Of a stretch of 64,000 nt of DNA, positions 7,731-18,502 are shown piece by piece (positions within the stretch are counted from its first letter, which is position 1; every line of letters starts with the position of its first letter). The stretch covers positions 238,941 to 302,940 of the forward strand of contig NZ_MKIO01000040.1 in assembly GCF_001938945.1 (NCBI RefSeq), written 5' to 3'. This DNA is from Xaviernesmea rhizosphaerae. Lineage in GTDB: Bacteria > Pseudomonadota > Alphaproteobacteria > Rhizobiales > Rhizobiaceae. Below the pieces are notes generated by a model that had not been told where the DNA came from, did not search any database, and saw nothing but the letters and a program-made list of their open reading frames with translations. A program made the position numbers and the translations under genes.

Positions 7731-10619
7731 TCAGGCCTTCGCCTTGCGCGCGGCCACCCGTGTGGCCGGCTGCGGCGGAGTGATGCCGGAGGGCAGGCGC
7801 GCGCGGGCCTCGTCCGTCTCACCCGCCAGAATCGTGCGCAGATGCTGGGCGATATGGGCCTGGCGGTTCTCGTTGGTGACCTTCTGGCCGACGAGATCGG
7901 TGACATAGAAGGTGTCGATCACCTTCTCGCCGAAGGTGGTGATGTGGGCCGAGGTGATGTCGAGCGAGAGATCGGCGAGCGTCGCGGTGACTTCCGAGAG
8001 CAGGCCGGTGCGGTCGAGGCATTCCACCTCGATCACGGTGAACTTGTTGGAAAGGGTGTTGGACAGAGTGACGGAAGGGGCAAGCGTGAAGGTCTTGTTG
8101 CGGCGCCGTCCCTTGGTGCGGCTGGCGATCACCTCCGGCAGGCGCTTGCGGCCCGCCAGAACCTCCTCGATCAGCTTGCCGATATTGGCGGCGCGGCGCA
8201 ACTCGTCGGCCTCCACGGGGAATTCGCGCGTGACGAGGATCGTATCCAGCGCCCGGCCCTCGGCCGTGGTGAAGATCTGGGCGTCGACGATGTTGGCGCC
8301 GGCGGCCGCACAGGCGCCGGCGATGATCGCCAGCAGGCGCGGATGGTCTGGCGCCAGCACGGTGATCTCGGTGATCGCATGGAATTCATGGGTGCGCACC
8401 ATGGTCGCCAGCGCCCGCCCGTCGATGTCTGCCTCGCGGATGAAGCGGGCGTGGCGCAGCTGGTCCTCCAGCGCCACCGAGAGCAGGTAGGGCTGGTAGT
8501 GCATGGCAACATAGGCCGAGCGCGCGGCCGGATCCCAATCCGTCAGCGCCTGTTCCAGGCGGCGCGCGGCATGGGCGGCGCGCTCCTTGCGCGGCGTTTC
8601 GGAGAAGCCGCCGGAGAGCAGCAGCTCGGTCTCGTAATAGAGTGTGCGCAGAAGCTGGCCCTTCCAGCCGTTCCACACGCCCGGGCCCACCGCGCGAATG
8701 TCGCAGACTGTCAGCACCAGCAGCATCTTCAGCCGCTCGAGCGACTGCACGCGCTCGGCGAAATCGACGATGGTCTTGCGGTCGTTGAGATCGCGCGTCT
8801 GCGCCACCATCGACATGGTCAGATGTTCCTCGATCAGCCAGGCGACCAGTTCCGTCTGCTTCGGCGTCAGGCCGAAGCGCGGGCAAAGCCGCCGCGCGAC
8901 CCGGGCGCCTGCGGCGGAATGATCCTCCGGCCGGCCCTTGGCCACGTCATGGATCAGTACGGCGACGAACAGCGCGGTGCGGTCCTCGACATGGGGCATC
9001 AGCTCGACGGCGAGCGGATGGATGTCCTTGTCCTTGCCCTGGTCGATGCGCGCCAGCGTGTCGAGCGCGCGCAGGAGGTGCTCGTCCACCGTATAATGAT
9101 GGTACATGTTGAACTGCATCATCGAGACGATGCGGCCGAAATCCGGGATGAAGCGGCCCAGCACGCCCGCCTCGTTCATGCGCCTGAGAATCAGGCCGGG
9201 ATCGCGCTTGGAGGTGAGCATCGACACGAAAAGGCGGTTGGCCTCCTCGTTTTCGCGCAAAGAGGGCGTGATCAGCCCCAGCGAGCGGGTGATCTGCTTC
9301 AGCGCGGCGGGATGGAATTCCAGCCCGTTGACATCGGCGATGTGGAAGAAGCGGATCAGATTGACCGGATCGCGGCGGAAGACGTCCGGGCTGGCGAGCG
9401 CGATGCGGCCGCCATCGTCGACGAATTCGAGCGAGCCGGGGATCTTGCGGGTGCGCCGCCGGAAGCGCGCCAGCGTGGCGGCAAAGCCCGGCAGTTCCTT
9501 GGCCTGCTGGTCTTCCAGCGCGGCGCAGAAGATGCGCGTGAGATCGCCGACATTCTTGGCCACGTGGAAATAGTGCTTCATGAAGCGCTCGACCGCGGTC
9601 AGGCCCGGATGGGCCTGATAGCCGAAGCTTTCGGCGATCTGCGGCTGGATGTCGAAGGCCAGCCGCTCCTCCGCCTTGCCGGTCAGGAAGTGCATGTGGC
9701 AGCGCACCGCCCAGAGAAAATCGTCCGACTTCAGGAAGAGATTGTATTCCTGTCGCGAGAGAACCCCGAGCTTGATCAGATCGGCGGCGTCACGCACGCG
9801 GTAGTAATATTTGGCGATCCAGAAGAGCGTGTGCAGGTCGCGCAGGCCTCCCTTGCCCTCCTTGACGTTGGGCTCCACCAAATAGCGCGTGTCGCCGGCC
9901 TTCTGATGGCGCTGGTCGCGCTCGGCCAGCTTGGCGGCGATGAAGTCGGGGCCGGTGTTGCGGATGACCTCATGGTCGAAACGCTGTTCCAGATCGGCGG
10001 CGAGCGGCCGGTTGCCGCAGATGCAGCGCGCCTCCAGAATGGCGGTCCGGATGGTCATGTCCTCGCGAGACAGCGTGATGCACTGCTCGATGGTGCGGGT
10101 GGCATGACCGACCTTGAAGCCGAGATCCCAAAGCGCGTAGAGAATGAATTCGATCGCCGGCTCGCTCCAGGCGGCCTTCTGCGCCGGCAGCAGGAAGAGC
10201 AGATCGATATCCGAGCCCGGCGCCAGCGTGCCGCGGCCATAGCCGCCGACGGCCGCCACGGCGATGCGCTGCGCCGCCGGTGTTGCCAGACCGTTGAACA
10301 CATGGGCGAGCGCGAAATCATGAAGGACGGTGATCAGCTCGTCCTGCAGCCGCGAGATGCGGGCTGCACAGGCAAGCCCGCTGCCATCCTCCATCAGCAT
10401 GCGGCGGGCGACCTCGCGCCCCTTGAGATTGGCCTCCTTCAACAGCGCCATCAGCGCCTGGCGGCGCTGGTCCGGCTGATCGGCATGGACGGAGGCGATG
10501 AACTCGACCCTGGATTTCAGCGCGGCAAGATCGATCAGCCCTTCCGGCAGGGTCGCCTCCCGGTCCGTCGCCATCTGCTCGATGCGTTCGGGCGCCATGG
10601 CCTGCCGCGGCTTTGACAT
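7731..10619 (-). CDS. glnD: Bifunctional uridylyltransferase/uridylyl-removing enzyme GlnD
   Basis: Glutamine sensor that uridylylates PII proteins when nitrogen is scarce and removes UMP when glutamine is high. 962 residues, slightly longer than the E. coli enzyme. Domains in order: nucleotidyltransferase with GGYGRGTLAPGSDIDLLF at 125-142; HD hydrolase with HHYTVDEHLL near 508 and LIHDVAKG near 556; and two C-terminal ACT domains (about 745-830 and 855-935) that bind glutamine. The start ATG at 10619 begins MSKPRQAMAPE. It sits between murJ and a regulator gene and shares the window with rpoN and ptsN, which also take part in nitrogen control. Confidence 0.97.
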   Translation of the reverse strand: MSKPRQAMAPERIEQMATDREATLPEGLIDLAALKSRVEFIASVHADQPDQRRQALMALLKEANLKGREVARRMLMEDGSGLACAARISRLQDELITVLHDFALAHVFNGLATPAAQRIAVAAVGGYGRGTLAPGSDIDLLFLLPAQKAAWSEPAIEFILYALWDLGFKVGHATRTIEQCITLSREDMTIRTAILEARCICGNRPLAADLEQRFDHEVIRNTGPDFIAAKLAERDQRHQKAGDTRYLVEPNVKEGKGGLRDLHTLFWIAKYYYRVRDAADLIKLGVLSRQEYNLFLKSDDFLWAVRCHMHFLTGKAEERLAFDIQPQIAESFGYQAHPGLTAVERFMKHYFHVAKNVGDLTRIFCAALEDQQAKELPGFAATLARFRRRTRKIPGSLEFVDDGGRIALASPDVFRRDPVNLIRFFHIADVNGLEFHPAALKQITRSLGLITPSLRENEEANRLFVSMLTSKRDPGLILRRMNEAGVLGRFIPDFGRIVSMMQFNMYHHYTVDEHLLRALDTLARIDQGKDKDIHPLAVELMPHVEDRTALFVAVLIHDVAKGRPEDHSAAGARVARRLCPRFGLTPKQTELVAWLIEEHLTMSMVAQTRDLNDRKTIVDFAERVQSLERLKMLLVLTVCDIRAVGPGVWNGWKGQLLRTLYYETELLLSGGFSETPRKERAAHAARRLEQALTDWDPAARSAYVAMHYQPYLLSVALEDQLRHARFIREADIDGRALATMVRTHEFHAITEITVLAPDHPRLLAIIAGACAAAGANIVDAQIFTTAEGRALDTILVTREFPVEADELRRAANIGKLIEEVLAGRKRLPEVIASRTKGRRRNKTFTLAPSVTLSNTLSNKFTVIEVECLDRTGLLSEVTATLADLSLDITSAHITTFGEKVIDTFYVTDLVGQKVTNENRQAHIAQHLRTILAGETDEARARLPSGITPPQPATRVAARKAKA

Positions 10620-10852
10620 GCTGATCCAACCTTTCGCCCGTCCATGGCGTCGCTTGAGCGGCGCCCTCTCCGATCGATCGCGGGCCGCATCGATCCCGGC
10701 TTCTCAGGGCTTATAACGCCCAATGCCTTGCCAACAGATTTCAAGTCCCGTCAGCCTCTGCCCCATCGGCGAAGCTGGTGACCAAATCATGACCCGAAGC
10801 CACGGGGCCGGCCGATGATATGGGGACGATATGTTCGCGCTGCGCCTCGCGG

Positions 10853-11911
10853 TCAAGCGCGCGCGGCAGCGCTCCTGCGCATCTTCGCACGATATTGCGA
10901 CGGGGAGAGCCCCGTGACACGGCGAAATTCGCGATTGAAGTTCGATTTGGTGGAAAAGCCTGCCTCCAGCATCAGAGCGGTCAGGGGCCGGTCCTCCGTC
11001 TCGATCAGGCGGCAGACCTCGGCCACGCGGCGGTTGTTGACGAATTGCGAGAGATTATAGCCGGTCGCGCGGTTGATGACGGCCGACACCGTGCGCGCCG
11101 GCAGGCCGGCCTTGCGCGCCAGCCGGGCGAGTGTCAGGGCCTCGTCGCGGAACGTGGCATCGAGCGCGGCATTGATCTGGCGCAGCAACGCGGCATCCTC
11201 TGCCGCCTCTGCCGGTGTGGCGACAGTAGCAGGCGTCGCGTCGGGCGCCAGACCAGCGTCGGAACGGGCGGAGGGCGCGACGGCGACCGGCGCCAGATAG
11301 GACAGCAGCGCCAGCACGATCGCCCCGATATTCATCAGCCCCACAGCCATCGGCACGACCGCGCGTCCGGCAAACAGCGTGTAGATCGACAGCATGGCAT
11401 CGGTCAGCGCGAAATAGAGCATCAGCACGGCGGTCAGCCGCGCCGTGCGCAGGATTGGCAGCATGCGCGAGATTTCCGCCTCGGCCGCAGCCGCCTCGCC
11501 ACCGCGCGCCACCCGCCAGAGCGCCAGCCCGTAGGTGACGAACGTGGCGAAGAGCACAATATCGACGGCAGGGGGAAAGAGCAGGACGCCGAGCCCGGCC
11601 AGCACCGGTGGCAGCGCATGCAGCCAGAGCCTTTGCGGCGGGCGGTCCGCCAGCATCAGGAAGGCGAGCGCGGCGAGCGGCGGCATGGCCGCCGCCGTCA
11701 CCGGCTGCACCGGCGCCAGCGCCTCCACGCCATAGCCGAAGCGCAGGCCGACGATGAGCCCCTGCAGAGCATAGAAGATGAGAAAGGCGGTGAAGACCCA
11801 GCGCGGTCCGGGCGCCGAGACGCCCTTGAGATTGGCATGCAGCGTCAGCGCGATGACGAGGCCGGCGAGGAATGGCAGGGGAATGGAGAGCACGCGCACG
11901 ACCTCGATCAT
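10853..11911 (-). CDS. Membrane-anchored AraC-family transcriptional regulator
   Basis: 352 residues. The N-terminal two thirds (about 5-205) consist of six or seven hydrophobic segments with no cytoplasmic sensing domain. A flexible Ala/Pro/Thr linker (about 205-240) leads to a C-terminal AraC double helix-turn-helix: TLARLARKAGLPARTVSAVIN and then AGFSTKSNFNREFRRVTGLSPSQYR, the second being the conserved family signature. This architecture suggests a regulator that senses something in the membrane and binds DNA while anchored. The ligand and targets are unknown. It lies between mutS and glnD on the same strand, but the gaps (140 and 233 bases) suggest its own transcript. Confidence 0.88.
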   Translation of the reverse strand: MIEVVRVLSIPLPFLAGLVIALTLHANLKGVSAPGPRWVFTAFLIFYALQGLIVGLRFGYGVEALAPVQPVTAAAMPPLAALAFLMLADRPPQRLWLHALPPVLAGLGVLLFPPAVDIVLFATFVTYGLALWRVARGGEAAAAEAEISRMLPILRTARLTAVLMLYFALTDAMLSIYTLFAGRAVVPMAVGLMNIGAIVLALLSYLAPVAVAPSARSDAGLAPDATPATVATPAEAAEDAALLRQINAALDATFRDEALTLARLARKAGLPARTVSAVINRATGYNLSQFVNNRRVAEVCRLIETEDRPLTALMLEAGFSTKSNFNREFRRVTGLSPSQYRAKMRRSAAARA

Positions 11912-12051
11912 GTTCCGGCACGGCCTTTACCATGATCGCGGTCGAAAGGAAGGGGACGAAACGGCAGAGGGTCCCTGTCTGTCATATCATTTCAAGGACT
12001 GTCGCTGCCAGCGTTGCCGGGTCCGCAAATCCGGCTACTGCCCGTCAGCTG

Positions 12052-14790
12052 TCAGCCCATCTGACGCTTCAGCGCATAGAGCGCGTCGAGCGCTTCGCGC
12101 GGGGTCATGTCGTCGGGGTTCAGCGCCTTCAGCGCCGTCTCGACCTTGGAGGGCTCGGCGCGCCGGCTCTCCTCGCGGCGCAGCGCCACCTGGAACAGCG
12201 GCAGGTCGTCGATCAGCTGGCTGGCCGGGTTCTTGCGATCGGCATCCTCGAGCTTGTTCAGCACATCGCGCGCCCTGGTGACGACCGAGGGCGGCAGGCC
12301 GGCGAGCTTGGCGACCTGAATGCCATAGGACCGGTCGGCCGCACCAGGACCCACCTCGTGCAGGAAGATCACCTCGCCGTCCCACTCCTTCACCCGCATG
12401 GTGACGTTGGACAGGCGGGCGAGCTTTTCCGAGAGCACCGTCAGCTCATGGAAATGGGTGGCGAACAGGCCGCGGCAGCGGTTGACCTCGTGCAGATGCT
12501 CCACCGCCGCCCAGGCGATCGACAGCCCGTCGAAGGTCGCGGTGCCCCGGCCGATTTCGTCCAGAATCACGAGCGACCGCTCGGTCGCCTGGTTGAGAAT
12601 GGCGGCGGTCTCGACCATCTCGACCATGAAGGTGGAGCGCCCGCGCGCCAGATCGTCCGAGGCGCCGACGCGGGAGAAGAGCCGGTCGACCACGCCGATA
12701 TGCGCCTGCCCCGCCGGCACGAAGGAACCCATCTGCGCGAGAATGGCGATCAGCGCGTTCTGGCGCAGGAAGGTCGACTTGCCGCCCATGTTCGGGCCGG
12801 TCAGAAGCCAGATTGCGCCATGGCCCTCGCCATCGCCGCCGGCCTTTGGCTTTGCGGAGAGATCGCAATCATTGGCGACGAAGGCCGGGCCGCTGCCGCG
12901 CCGGAGCACCTGCTCGACCACGGGATGGCGGCCACCGACGATGTTGAACTGCAGCGACCGGTCGACCACGGGCCGGCAATAGGCCTGTTCCTCGGCCAGG
13001 ACGGCGAGGGCCGAGGACACGTCGATGACGGCAAGCGCGGCCGCCGCCGCCTTGATCGCTTCGCCTTCCGCCAGCACGTCGGCCGACAGCGCATCAAAAG
13101 CGGCAAGCTCGATGGCAAGCGCCCGGTCGGCGGCATTGGCGATCTTGGTTTCCAGATCCGACAGCGCCGTTGTGGTGAAGCGCATGGCATTGGCCATGGT
13201 CTGGCGGTGGATGAAGCGGGCCTTGGCCTCCGGCCCCTCGGTGAGCGGTCCCGCCTGGGGTGCCGCCACCTCGATGAAATAGCCGAGCATGTTGTTGTGC
13301 TTGATCTTCAGCGATTTGACGCCGGTCTCCTCGCAATAGTCGAGCTGCAGCCCGGCGATCACCCGGCGCGACTGGTCGCGCAGCGCGCGGACCTCGTCCA
13401 GTTCGCCATCCGCCCCCTCGCGCAGGAAATTGCCGTCGCGCTTCAACAACGGCAGGTCGTCGGCCAGCATGGCGGCGAGGCGGGTGCCGAGCGCTTCGGG
13501 CAAGGCATCAAGCACTGCGCGGGCCGCATGAAGCTCCTGCGGCAGATCGGCCCCGGCAAGCGCCGCACCGACGGCCCTTGCCGCCGAGAGACCGGCGAGG
13601 ATGGCGCCGAGATCGCGCGGGCCGCCTCGGCCGAGCGCCAGACGCGACAGCGCGCGCGGCATGTCCGGCACCTGGCGCAGCGCCGCGCGCAGATCGGTGA
13701 CCAGACGCGGCGCATCGATGAGCGTCGAGACGGAGTCCAGCCGGGCGCGGATCGCCTCGGGATCGGTCAGGGGCGACATCAGCCGTTCGGCCAGCAGCCG
13801 GGCGCCGCCGCCCGTCACCGTGCGGTCGATCGCCTTGAGCAGGGAGCCTGCGCGCTCGCCGGAAAGCGTGCGGGCGATTTCGAGATTGGCGCGGGTCGCC
13901 GGATCGATGAACAGCGTGGCTGCGCCGGCTTCCCGCTCGGGCACGGAGAGCGCCGGGCGCTCGGCCAGCTGGGTCTTTTCGACATAGGCGACAGCGGCAG
14001 CGGCGGCGGCCAGCTCGGCGCGGGAATAGGTGCCGAAGCCATCCATGGTGGCGACGGAGAAATAGCGCGCCAGCCGCTCGGCCGCCGTCGCGCTGTCGAA
14101 CAGCACGGCCGGCTGCGGCACCGCCACCCGACCGAGCGGATCGATCGACGGGCGCAGCTCGGCATCCTCGAACAGGCTGTCGGCGAGGATCAGCTCGCGC
14201 GGATCGATGCGCAGGATATCGGCCAGGAGCCGGGTCTGCGTGGTTTCCGCCACGCGGAAGACGCCGGTGGAAATATCAATCCAGGCGAGCGCGAAAGCCG
14301 GCTCATCACCGGCGCGGATGCGGGCCAGCGCCATCAGGTAATTGGCGTCACCTGGCGAGAGCAGCTTGTCCTCGGTGATGGTGCCGGGGGTGACGAGCCG
14401 GACCACATCGCGCTTGACCACCGATTTCGCGCCGCGCTTCTTCGCCTCGGCCGGATCCTCGATCTGCTCGCAGACGGCGACGCGGTAGCCGAGCGCGATC
14501 AGCTTCTGCAGATAATCGTCGGCCGCATGGATCGGCACGCCGCACATGGGAATGTCCTGGCCCAGATGCTGGCCGCGCCGGGTCAGCGTGATCCCGAGCG
14601 CGCGCGACGCCTCCAGCGCGTCCTGGAAGAACAGCTCGTAAAAGTCGCCCATCCGGTAGAACAAAAGCGAGCCGGGATTGGCCGCCTTGATCTCGATATA
14701 CTGCTCCATCATCGGCGTGGCCGAGGCACGGCTGTCATCGGAGATGAGCCGGGCATCGGAGAGAACGTCGGACTGCGGATTGAGCTGCAT
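12052..14790 (-). CDS. mutS: DNA mismatch repair protein MutS
   Basis: Mismatch-recognition ATPase of 912 residues. The Phe-X-Glu mismatch-reading motif is F50-Y-E52 in RMGDFYELF. The C-terminal ATPase has Walker A LLTGPNMGGKSTFLRQ (near 660), Walker B LVILDEIGRGTATFDG, and the ATHFHELTVL H-loop. The frame is open a further 56 codons, but that extension is not family-like and runs toward the divergent tme gene. The ATG at 14790 was chosen, without a strong Shine-Dalgarno sequence. It is divergent from tme with 124 bases between starts. Confidence 0.96.
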   Translation of the reverse strand: MQLNPQSDVLSDARLISDDSRASATPMMEQYIEIKAANPGSLLFYRMGDFYELFFQDALEASRALGITLTRRGQHLGQDIPMCGVPIHAADDYLQKLIALGYRVAVCEQIEDPAEAKKRGAKSVVKRDVVRLVTPGTITEDKLLSPGDANYLMALARIRAGDEPAFALAWIDISTGVFRVAETTQTRLLADILRIDPRELILADSLFEDAELRPSIDPLGRVAVPQPAVLFDSATAAERLARYFSVATMDGFGTYSRAELAAAAAAVAYVEKTQLAERPALSVPEREAGAATLFIDPATRANLEIARTLSGERAGSLLKAIDRTVTGGGARLLAERLMSPLTDPEAIRARLDSVSTLIDAPRLVTDLRAALRQVPDMPRALSRLALGRGGPRDLGAILAGLSAARAVGAALAGADLPQELHAARAVLDALPEALGTRLAAMLADDLPLLKRDGNFLREGADGELDEVRALRDQSRRVIAGLQLDYCEETGVKSLKIKHNNMLGYFIEVAAPQAGPLTEGPEAKARFIHRQTMANAMRFTTTALSDLETKIANAADRALAIELAAFDALSADVLAEGEAIKAAAAALAVIDVSSALAVLAEEQAYCRPVVDRSLQFNIVGGRHPVVEQVLRRGSGPAFVANDCDLSAKPKAGGDGEGHGAIWLLTGPNMGGKSTFLRQNALIAILAQMGSFVPAGQAHIGVVDRLFSRVGASDDLARGRSTFMVEMVETAAILNQATERSLVILDEIGRGTATFDGLSIAWAAVEHLHEVNRCRGLFATHFHELTVLSEKLARLSNVTMRVKEWDGEVIFLHEVGPGAADRSYGIQVAKLAGLPPSVVTRARDVLNKLEDADRKNPASQLIDDLPLFQVALRREESRRAEPSKVETALKALNPDDMTPREALDALYALKRQMG

Positions 14791-14914
14791 ATTCAAGGAA
14801 AAGCTGTTCCAAGGTAAAAAACTGGTGGCACAGTACCCATCGCTGTTTATAGAAGACAACCGGAAAGAACGTCCGCCCACGTGCCGCCCACAGAAGAAGC
14901 AGCTGGAGAAGACC

Positions 14915-17200
14915 ATGGAGATGAAGGAATCGGTCGGCCGCAAGCCCACCGGGATCACCGACCAGGAAGCGCTGGATTTTCACGCGCGCGGCCGCCCGGG
15001 CAAGCTGGAAATCACCCCGACCAAGCCGATGGCCACGCAGCGCGATCTCTCGCTGGCCTATTCGCCGGGCGTCGCGGTTCCGGTCAAGGCGATCGCTGCC
15101 GATCCGGCGACGGCCTATGACTATACCGCGCGCGGCAACATGGTGGCCGTCATCTCCAACGGCACGGCGATCCTCGGTCTCGGCAATCTGGGCGCGCTCG
15201 CCTCCAAGCCGGTGATGGAAGGCAAGTCGGTGCTGTTCAAGCGCTTCGCCGACGTCGATTCCATCGACCTCGAGGTCGATACCGAGAATGTCGACGAATT
15301 CATCAATTGCGTGCGCTTCCTCGGCCCCTCCTTCGGCGGGATCAATCTGGAAGACATCAAGGCGCCCGACTGTTTCATCATCGAGCAGAAGCTGCGCGAG
15401 ATCATGGACATTCCGGTGTTCCATGACGACCAGCACGGCACCGCCATCATCGCCGCCGCCGGCCTGATCAACGCGCTGTCGCTGACCGGGCGCGACCTGA
15501 AGACCACCCGCCTCGTCTGCAATGGCGCGGGTGCTGCGGCGATCGCCTGCATCGAGCTGATCAAGGCCATGGGCTTTGCCTCGGAGAATGTCATTCTCTG
15601 CGACACCAAGGGCGTGATCTATCAGGGCCGCACCGAGGGCATGAACCAGTGGAAGTCGGCCCATGCGGTGCCGACCGAGCGGCGCACGCTGGCCGAAGCG
15701 ATGGACGGCGCCGATGTAGTGCTGGGCCTTTCGGCCAAGGGCGCGTTTTCGCCCGAGATGATCCGCTCCATGGCCCCGCGCCCGATCATCTTCGCCATGG
15801 CCAATCCCGATCCGGAAATCACGCCGGAGGAAGTCTCGGCCATTCGCGACGATGCGATCGTGGCCACCGGGCGTTCCGACTATCCCAACCAGGTCAACAA
15901 CGTTCTGTGCTTCCCCTATATGTTCCGCGGTGCGCTCGATGTGCGCGCCACCACCATCAATGAGGCGATGAAGATCGCCGCCGCCCAGGCGCTGGCAGAC
16001 CTTGCCCGCACCGACGTGCCGGATGATGTCGCCGCCGCTTATCAGGGCAACCGCCCCCGCTTCGGCGCGAACTATATCATCCCCGTACCGTTCGACCCCC
16101 GGCTGATCTCGTCGATCCCGGTTGCCGTGGCCAAGGCGGCCATGGACAGCGGCGTGGCCCGCCGGCCGATCGCCGATCTCGACCATTATGCCCGCCAGCT
16201 TTCGGCCCGGCGCGACCCGATCGCCGCCACCTTCGCCACGATCCACGAGCGGGTGCGCCGCCATCCGCAGCGCATCGTCTTTGCCGAGGGCGAGGAAGCC
16301 CAGGTCATGCGCGCGGCGATCTCCTATGCCAATCAGGGCTTCGGCACCGCGCTTCTGCTCGGCCGCGAGGACCGGATGCTGGAAACGGCCGAGCGCGAGG
16401 GAATCGACCTCGACCGCCCCGGCATCCAGCTGGTGAACGCCCGCATCTCCACCCGCACGGCGGCCTATACGGACTATCTCTATGCCCGCCTGCAGCGCCA
16501 GGGCTTCCTCTTCCGCGATGCCCAGCGCCTGATCAACCACGACCGCAACCACTTCGCCGCCTGCATGGTGGCGCTCGGCGATGCCGACGGCATGGTCACG
16601 GGGATCACCCGCAACTATGCCACCGCGCTCGACGATGTCAGCCGCTGCCTCGACAAGAAGCCCGGCCACCGCGTCATCGGCGTTTCGCTGGCGCTGTGCC
16701 GTGGCCGCACCGTGATGGTGGCCGACACGGCCGTGCATGACATGCCCTCGGCGGAGGAGCTTGCGGAGATCGCCATCGAGGCCGCAGGGCTTGCCCGCAA
16801 GCTCGGCTATGTCCCGCGCGTCGCCTTCCTCGCCTATTCCACCTTCGGCCATCCCTCGGGCGAGCGGTCGCAGCGCGTGCGCGAGGCGGTGAAGATCCTC
16901 GACGGCAAGCGAATCGACTTTGAATATGATGGCGAGATGGGCGCAGATGTCGCGCTGAGCGAAGAGGTGATGGCGCAATATCCCTTCTGCCGTCTCTCCA
17001 GCCCCGCCAATGTCCTGGTCATGCCGGCGATCCACTCGGCCTCGATCACGACGAAGATGCTGGAGCAGCTCGGCGGCGCCACCGTGATCGGCCCGCTGCT
17101 GGTCGGTTTCGACAAGCCGGTGCAGATCGTCAGCATGGCGGCGCGCGAATCCGACATCGTCAACATGGCCGCGCTCGCCGCCTACAAGGCCACGAGCTAG
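14915..17200 (+). CDS. tme: NADP-dependent malic enzyme with C-terminal phosphotransacetylase-like domain
   Basis: Oxidative decarboxylation of malate to pyruvate. 761 residues in two parts: a malic-enzyme domain (about 1-430) with SLAYSPGVAVP, FHDDQHGTA and the nucleotide-binding VCNGAGAAAIACIELI; and a phosphotransacetylase-like domain (about 435-761) that in rhizobial enzymes is thought to be regulatory rather than catalytic. Rhizobia have two such proteins, NAD-type Dme and NADP-type Tme. Position next to mutS and olsB favours Tme (maeB in other nomenclature). The start ATG follows GGAG with 7-base spacing; a longer open frame upstream is not family-like. Confidence 0.93.
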   Translation: MEMKESVGRKPTGITDQEALDFHARGRPGKLEITPTKPMATQRDLSLAYSPGVAVPVKAIAADPATAYDYTARGNMVAVISNGTAILGLGNLGALASKPVMEGKSVLFKRFADVDSIDLEVDTENVDEFINCVRFLGPSFGGINLEDIKAPDCFIIEQKLREIMDIPVFHDDQHGTAIIAAAGLINALSLTGRDLKTTRLVCNGAGAAAIACIELIKAMGFASENVILCDTKGVIYQGRTEGMNQWKSAHAVPTERRTLAEAMDGADVVLGLSAKGAFSPEMIRSMAPRPIIFAMANPDPEITPEEVSAIRDDAIVATGRSDYPNQVNNVLCFPYMFRGALDVRATTINEAMKIAAAQALADLARTDVPDDVAAAYQGNRPRFGANYIIPVPFDPRLISSIPVAVAKAAMDSGVARRPIADLDHYARQLSARRDPIAATFATIHERVRRHPQRIVFAEGEEAQVMRAAISYANQGFGTALLLGREDRMLETAEREGIDLDRPGIQLVNARISTRTAAYTDYLYARLQRQGFLFRDAQRLINHDRNHFAACMVALGDADGMVTGITRNYATALDDVSRCLDKKPGHRVIGVSLALCRGRTVMVADTAVHDMPSAEELAEIAIEAAGLARKLGYVPRVAFLAYSTFGHPSGERSQRVREAVKILDGKRIDFEYDGEMGADVALSEEVMAQYPFCRLSSPANVLVMPAIHSASITTKMLEQLGGATVIGPLLVGFDKPVQIVSMAARESDIVNMAALAAYKATS

Positions 17201-17209
17201 AAACAAAAG

Positions 17210-17236
17210 AGGGGCGGATGCCTGGCACCCGCCCCT
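17210..17236 (+). terminator. Candidate terminator after tme
   Basis: Eight-base-pair stem AGGGGCGG/CCGCCCCT, nine bases past the tme stop. The interior can also pair TGCC with GGCA, giving a longer stem with one mismatch. Only two Ts follow, so termination may be partial. It lies between convergent tme and olsB. Confidence 0.5.
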
Positions 17237-17342
17237 TGCCCATTCATGTGACTTGGCCTGTTTATATCACCGGGCGTGTTCATGACGCCAGACCGGCGAT
17301 CCGACGCATGCGGATCCTAAGCCGGCAAAGCAATCACAGCAT

Positions 17343-18251
<909 letters not shown>

Positions 18252-18502
18252 GATCTGTCCCCTTTGTCTGCCGTTCTGGTCCTTCAGCACGCCTTCGAGA
18301 CGTCGCCAAACAGCCCCCGCTGCCTTTGCCGGCTTAAATCACGGTTTGGCGACAAAAGCATGACGACATCGGCAAGACAGGGCGAGACAGGACAGGCTCC
18401 CAGAGCGGCCCAACCGCCATCTGACTGAACAGGCTGGACTTCCTGGCGGAGCTTGCGATGCGGGCCGTGAGCCGGAACAGGACTATTGCGAACCTGACGC
18501 TA

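Noticed and set aside
7842..10616. 924-codon open frame on the plus strand
   Set aside because: It is antisense to glnD, whose product has full NTase, HD and ACT motifs. The plus-strand product is His/Gln/Arg-rich with no family features, a normal by-product of high G+C codon use.
11872..14817. 981-codon open frame on the plus strand
   Set aside because: Antisense to mutS; the minus-strand protein has intact Walker motifs and FYE. No ribosome-binding site or domain on the plus strand.
14735..17206. 823-codon open frame on the minus strand
   Set aside because: Antisense to tme, which has both malic-enzyme and phosphotransacetylase-like motifs.
17223..17239. TGGCAC...TTGC resembling a sigma-54 promoter
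   Set aside because: GG and GC are two bases further apart than the required -24/-12 spacing, and the sequence belongs to the tme terminator hairpin.
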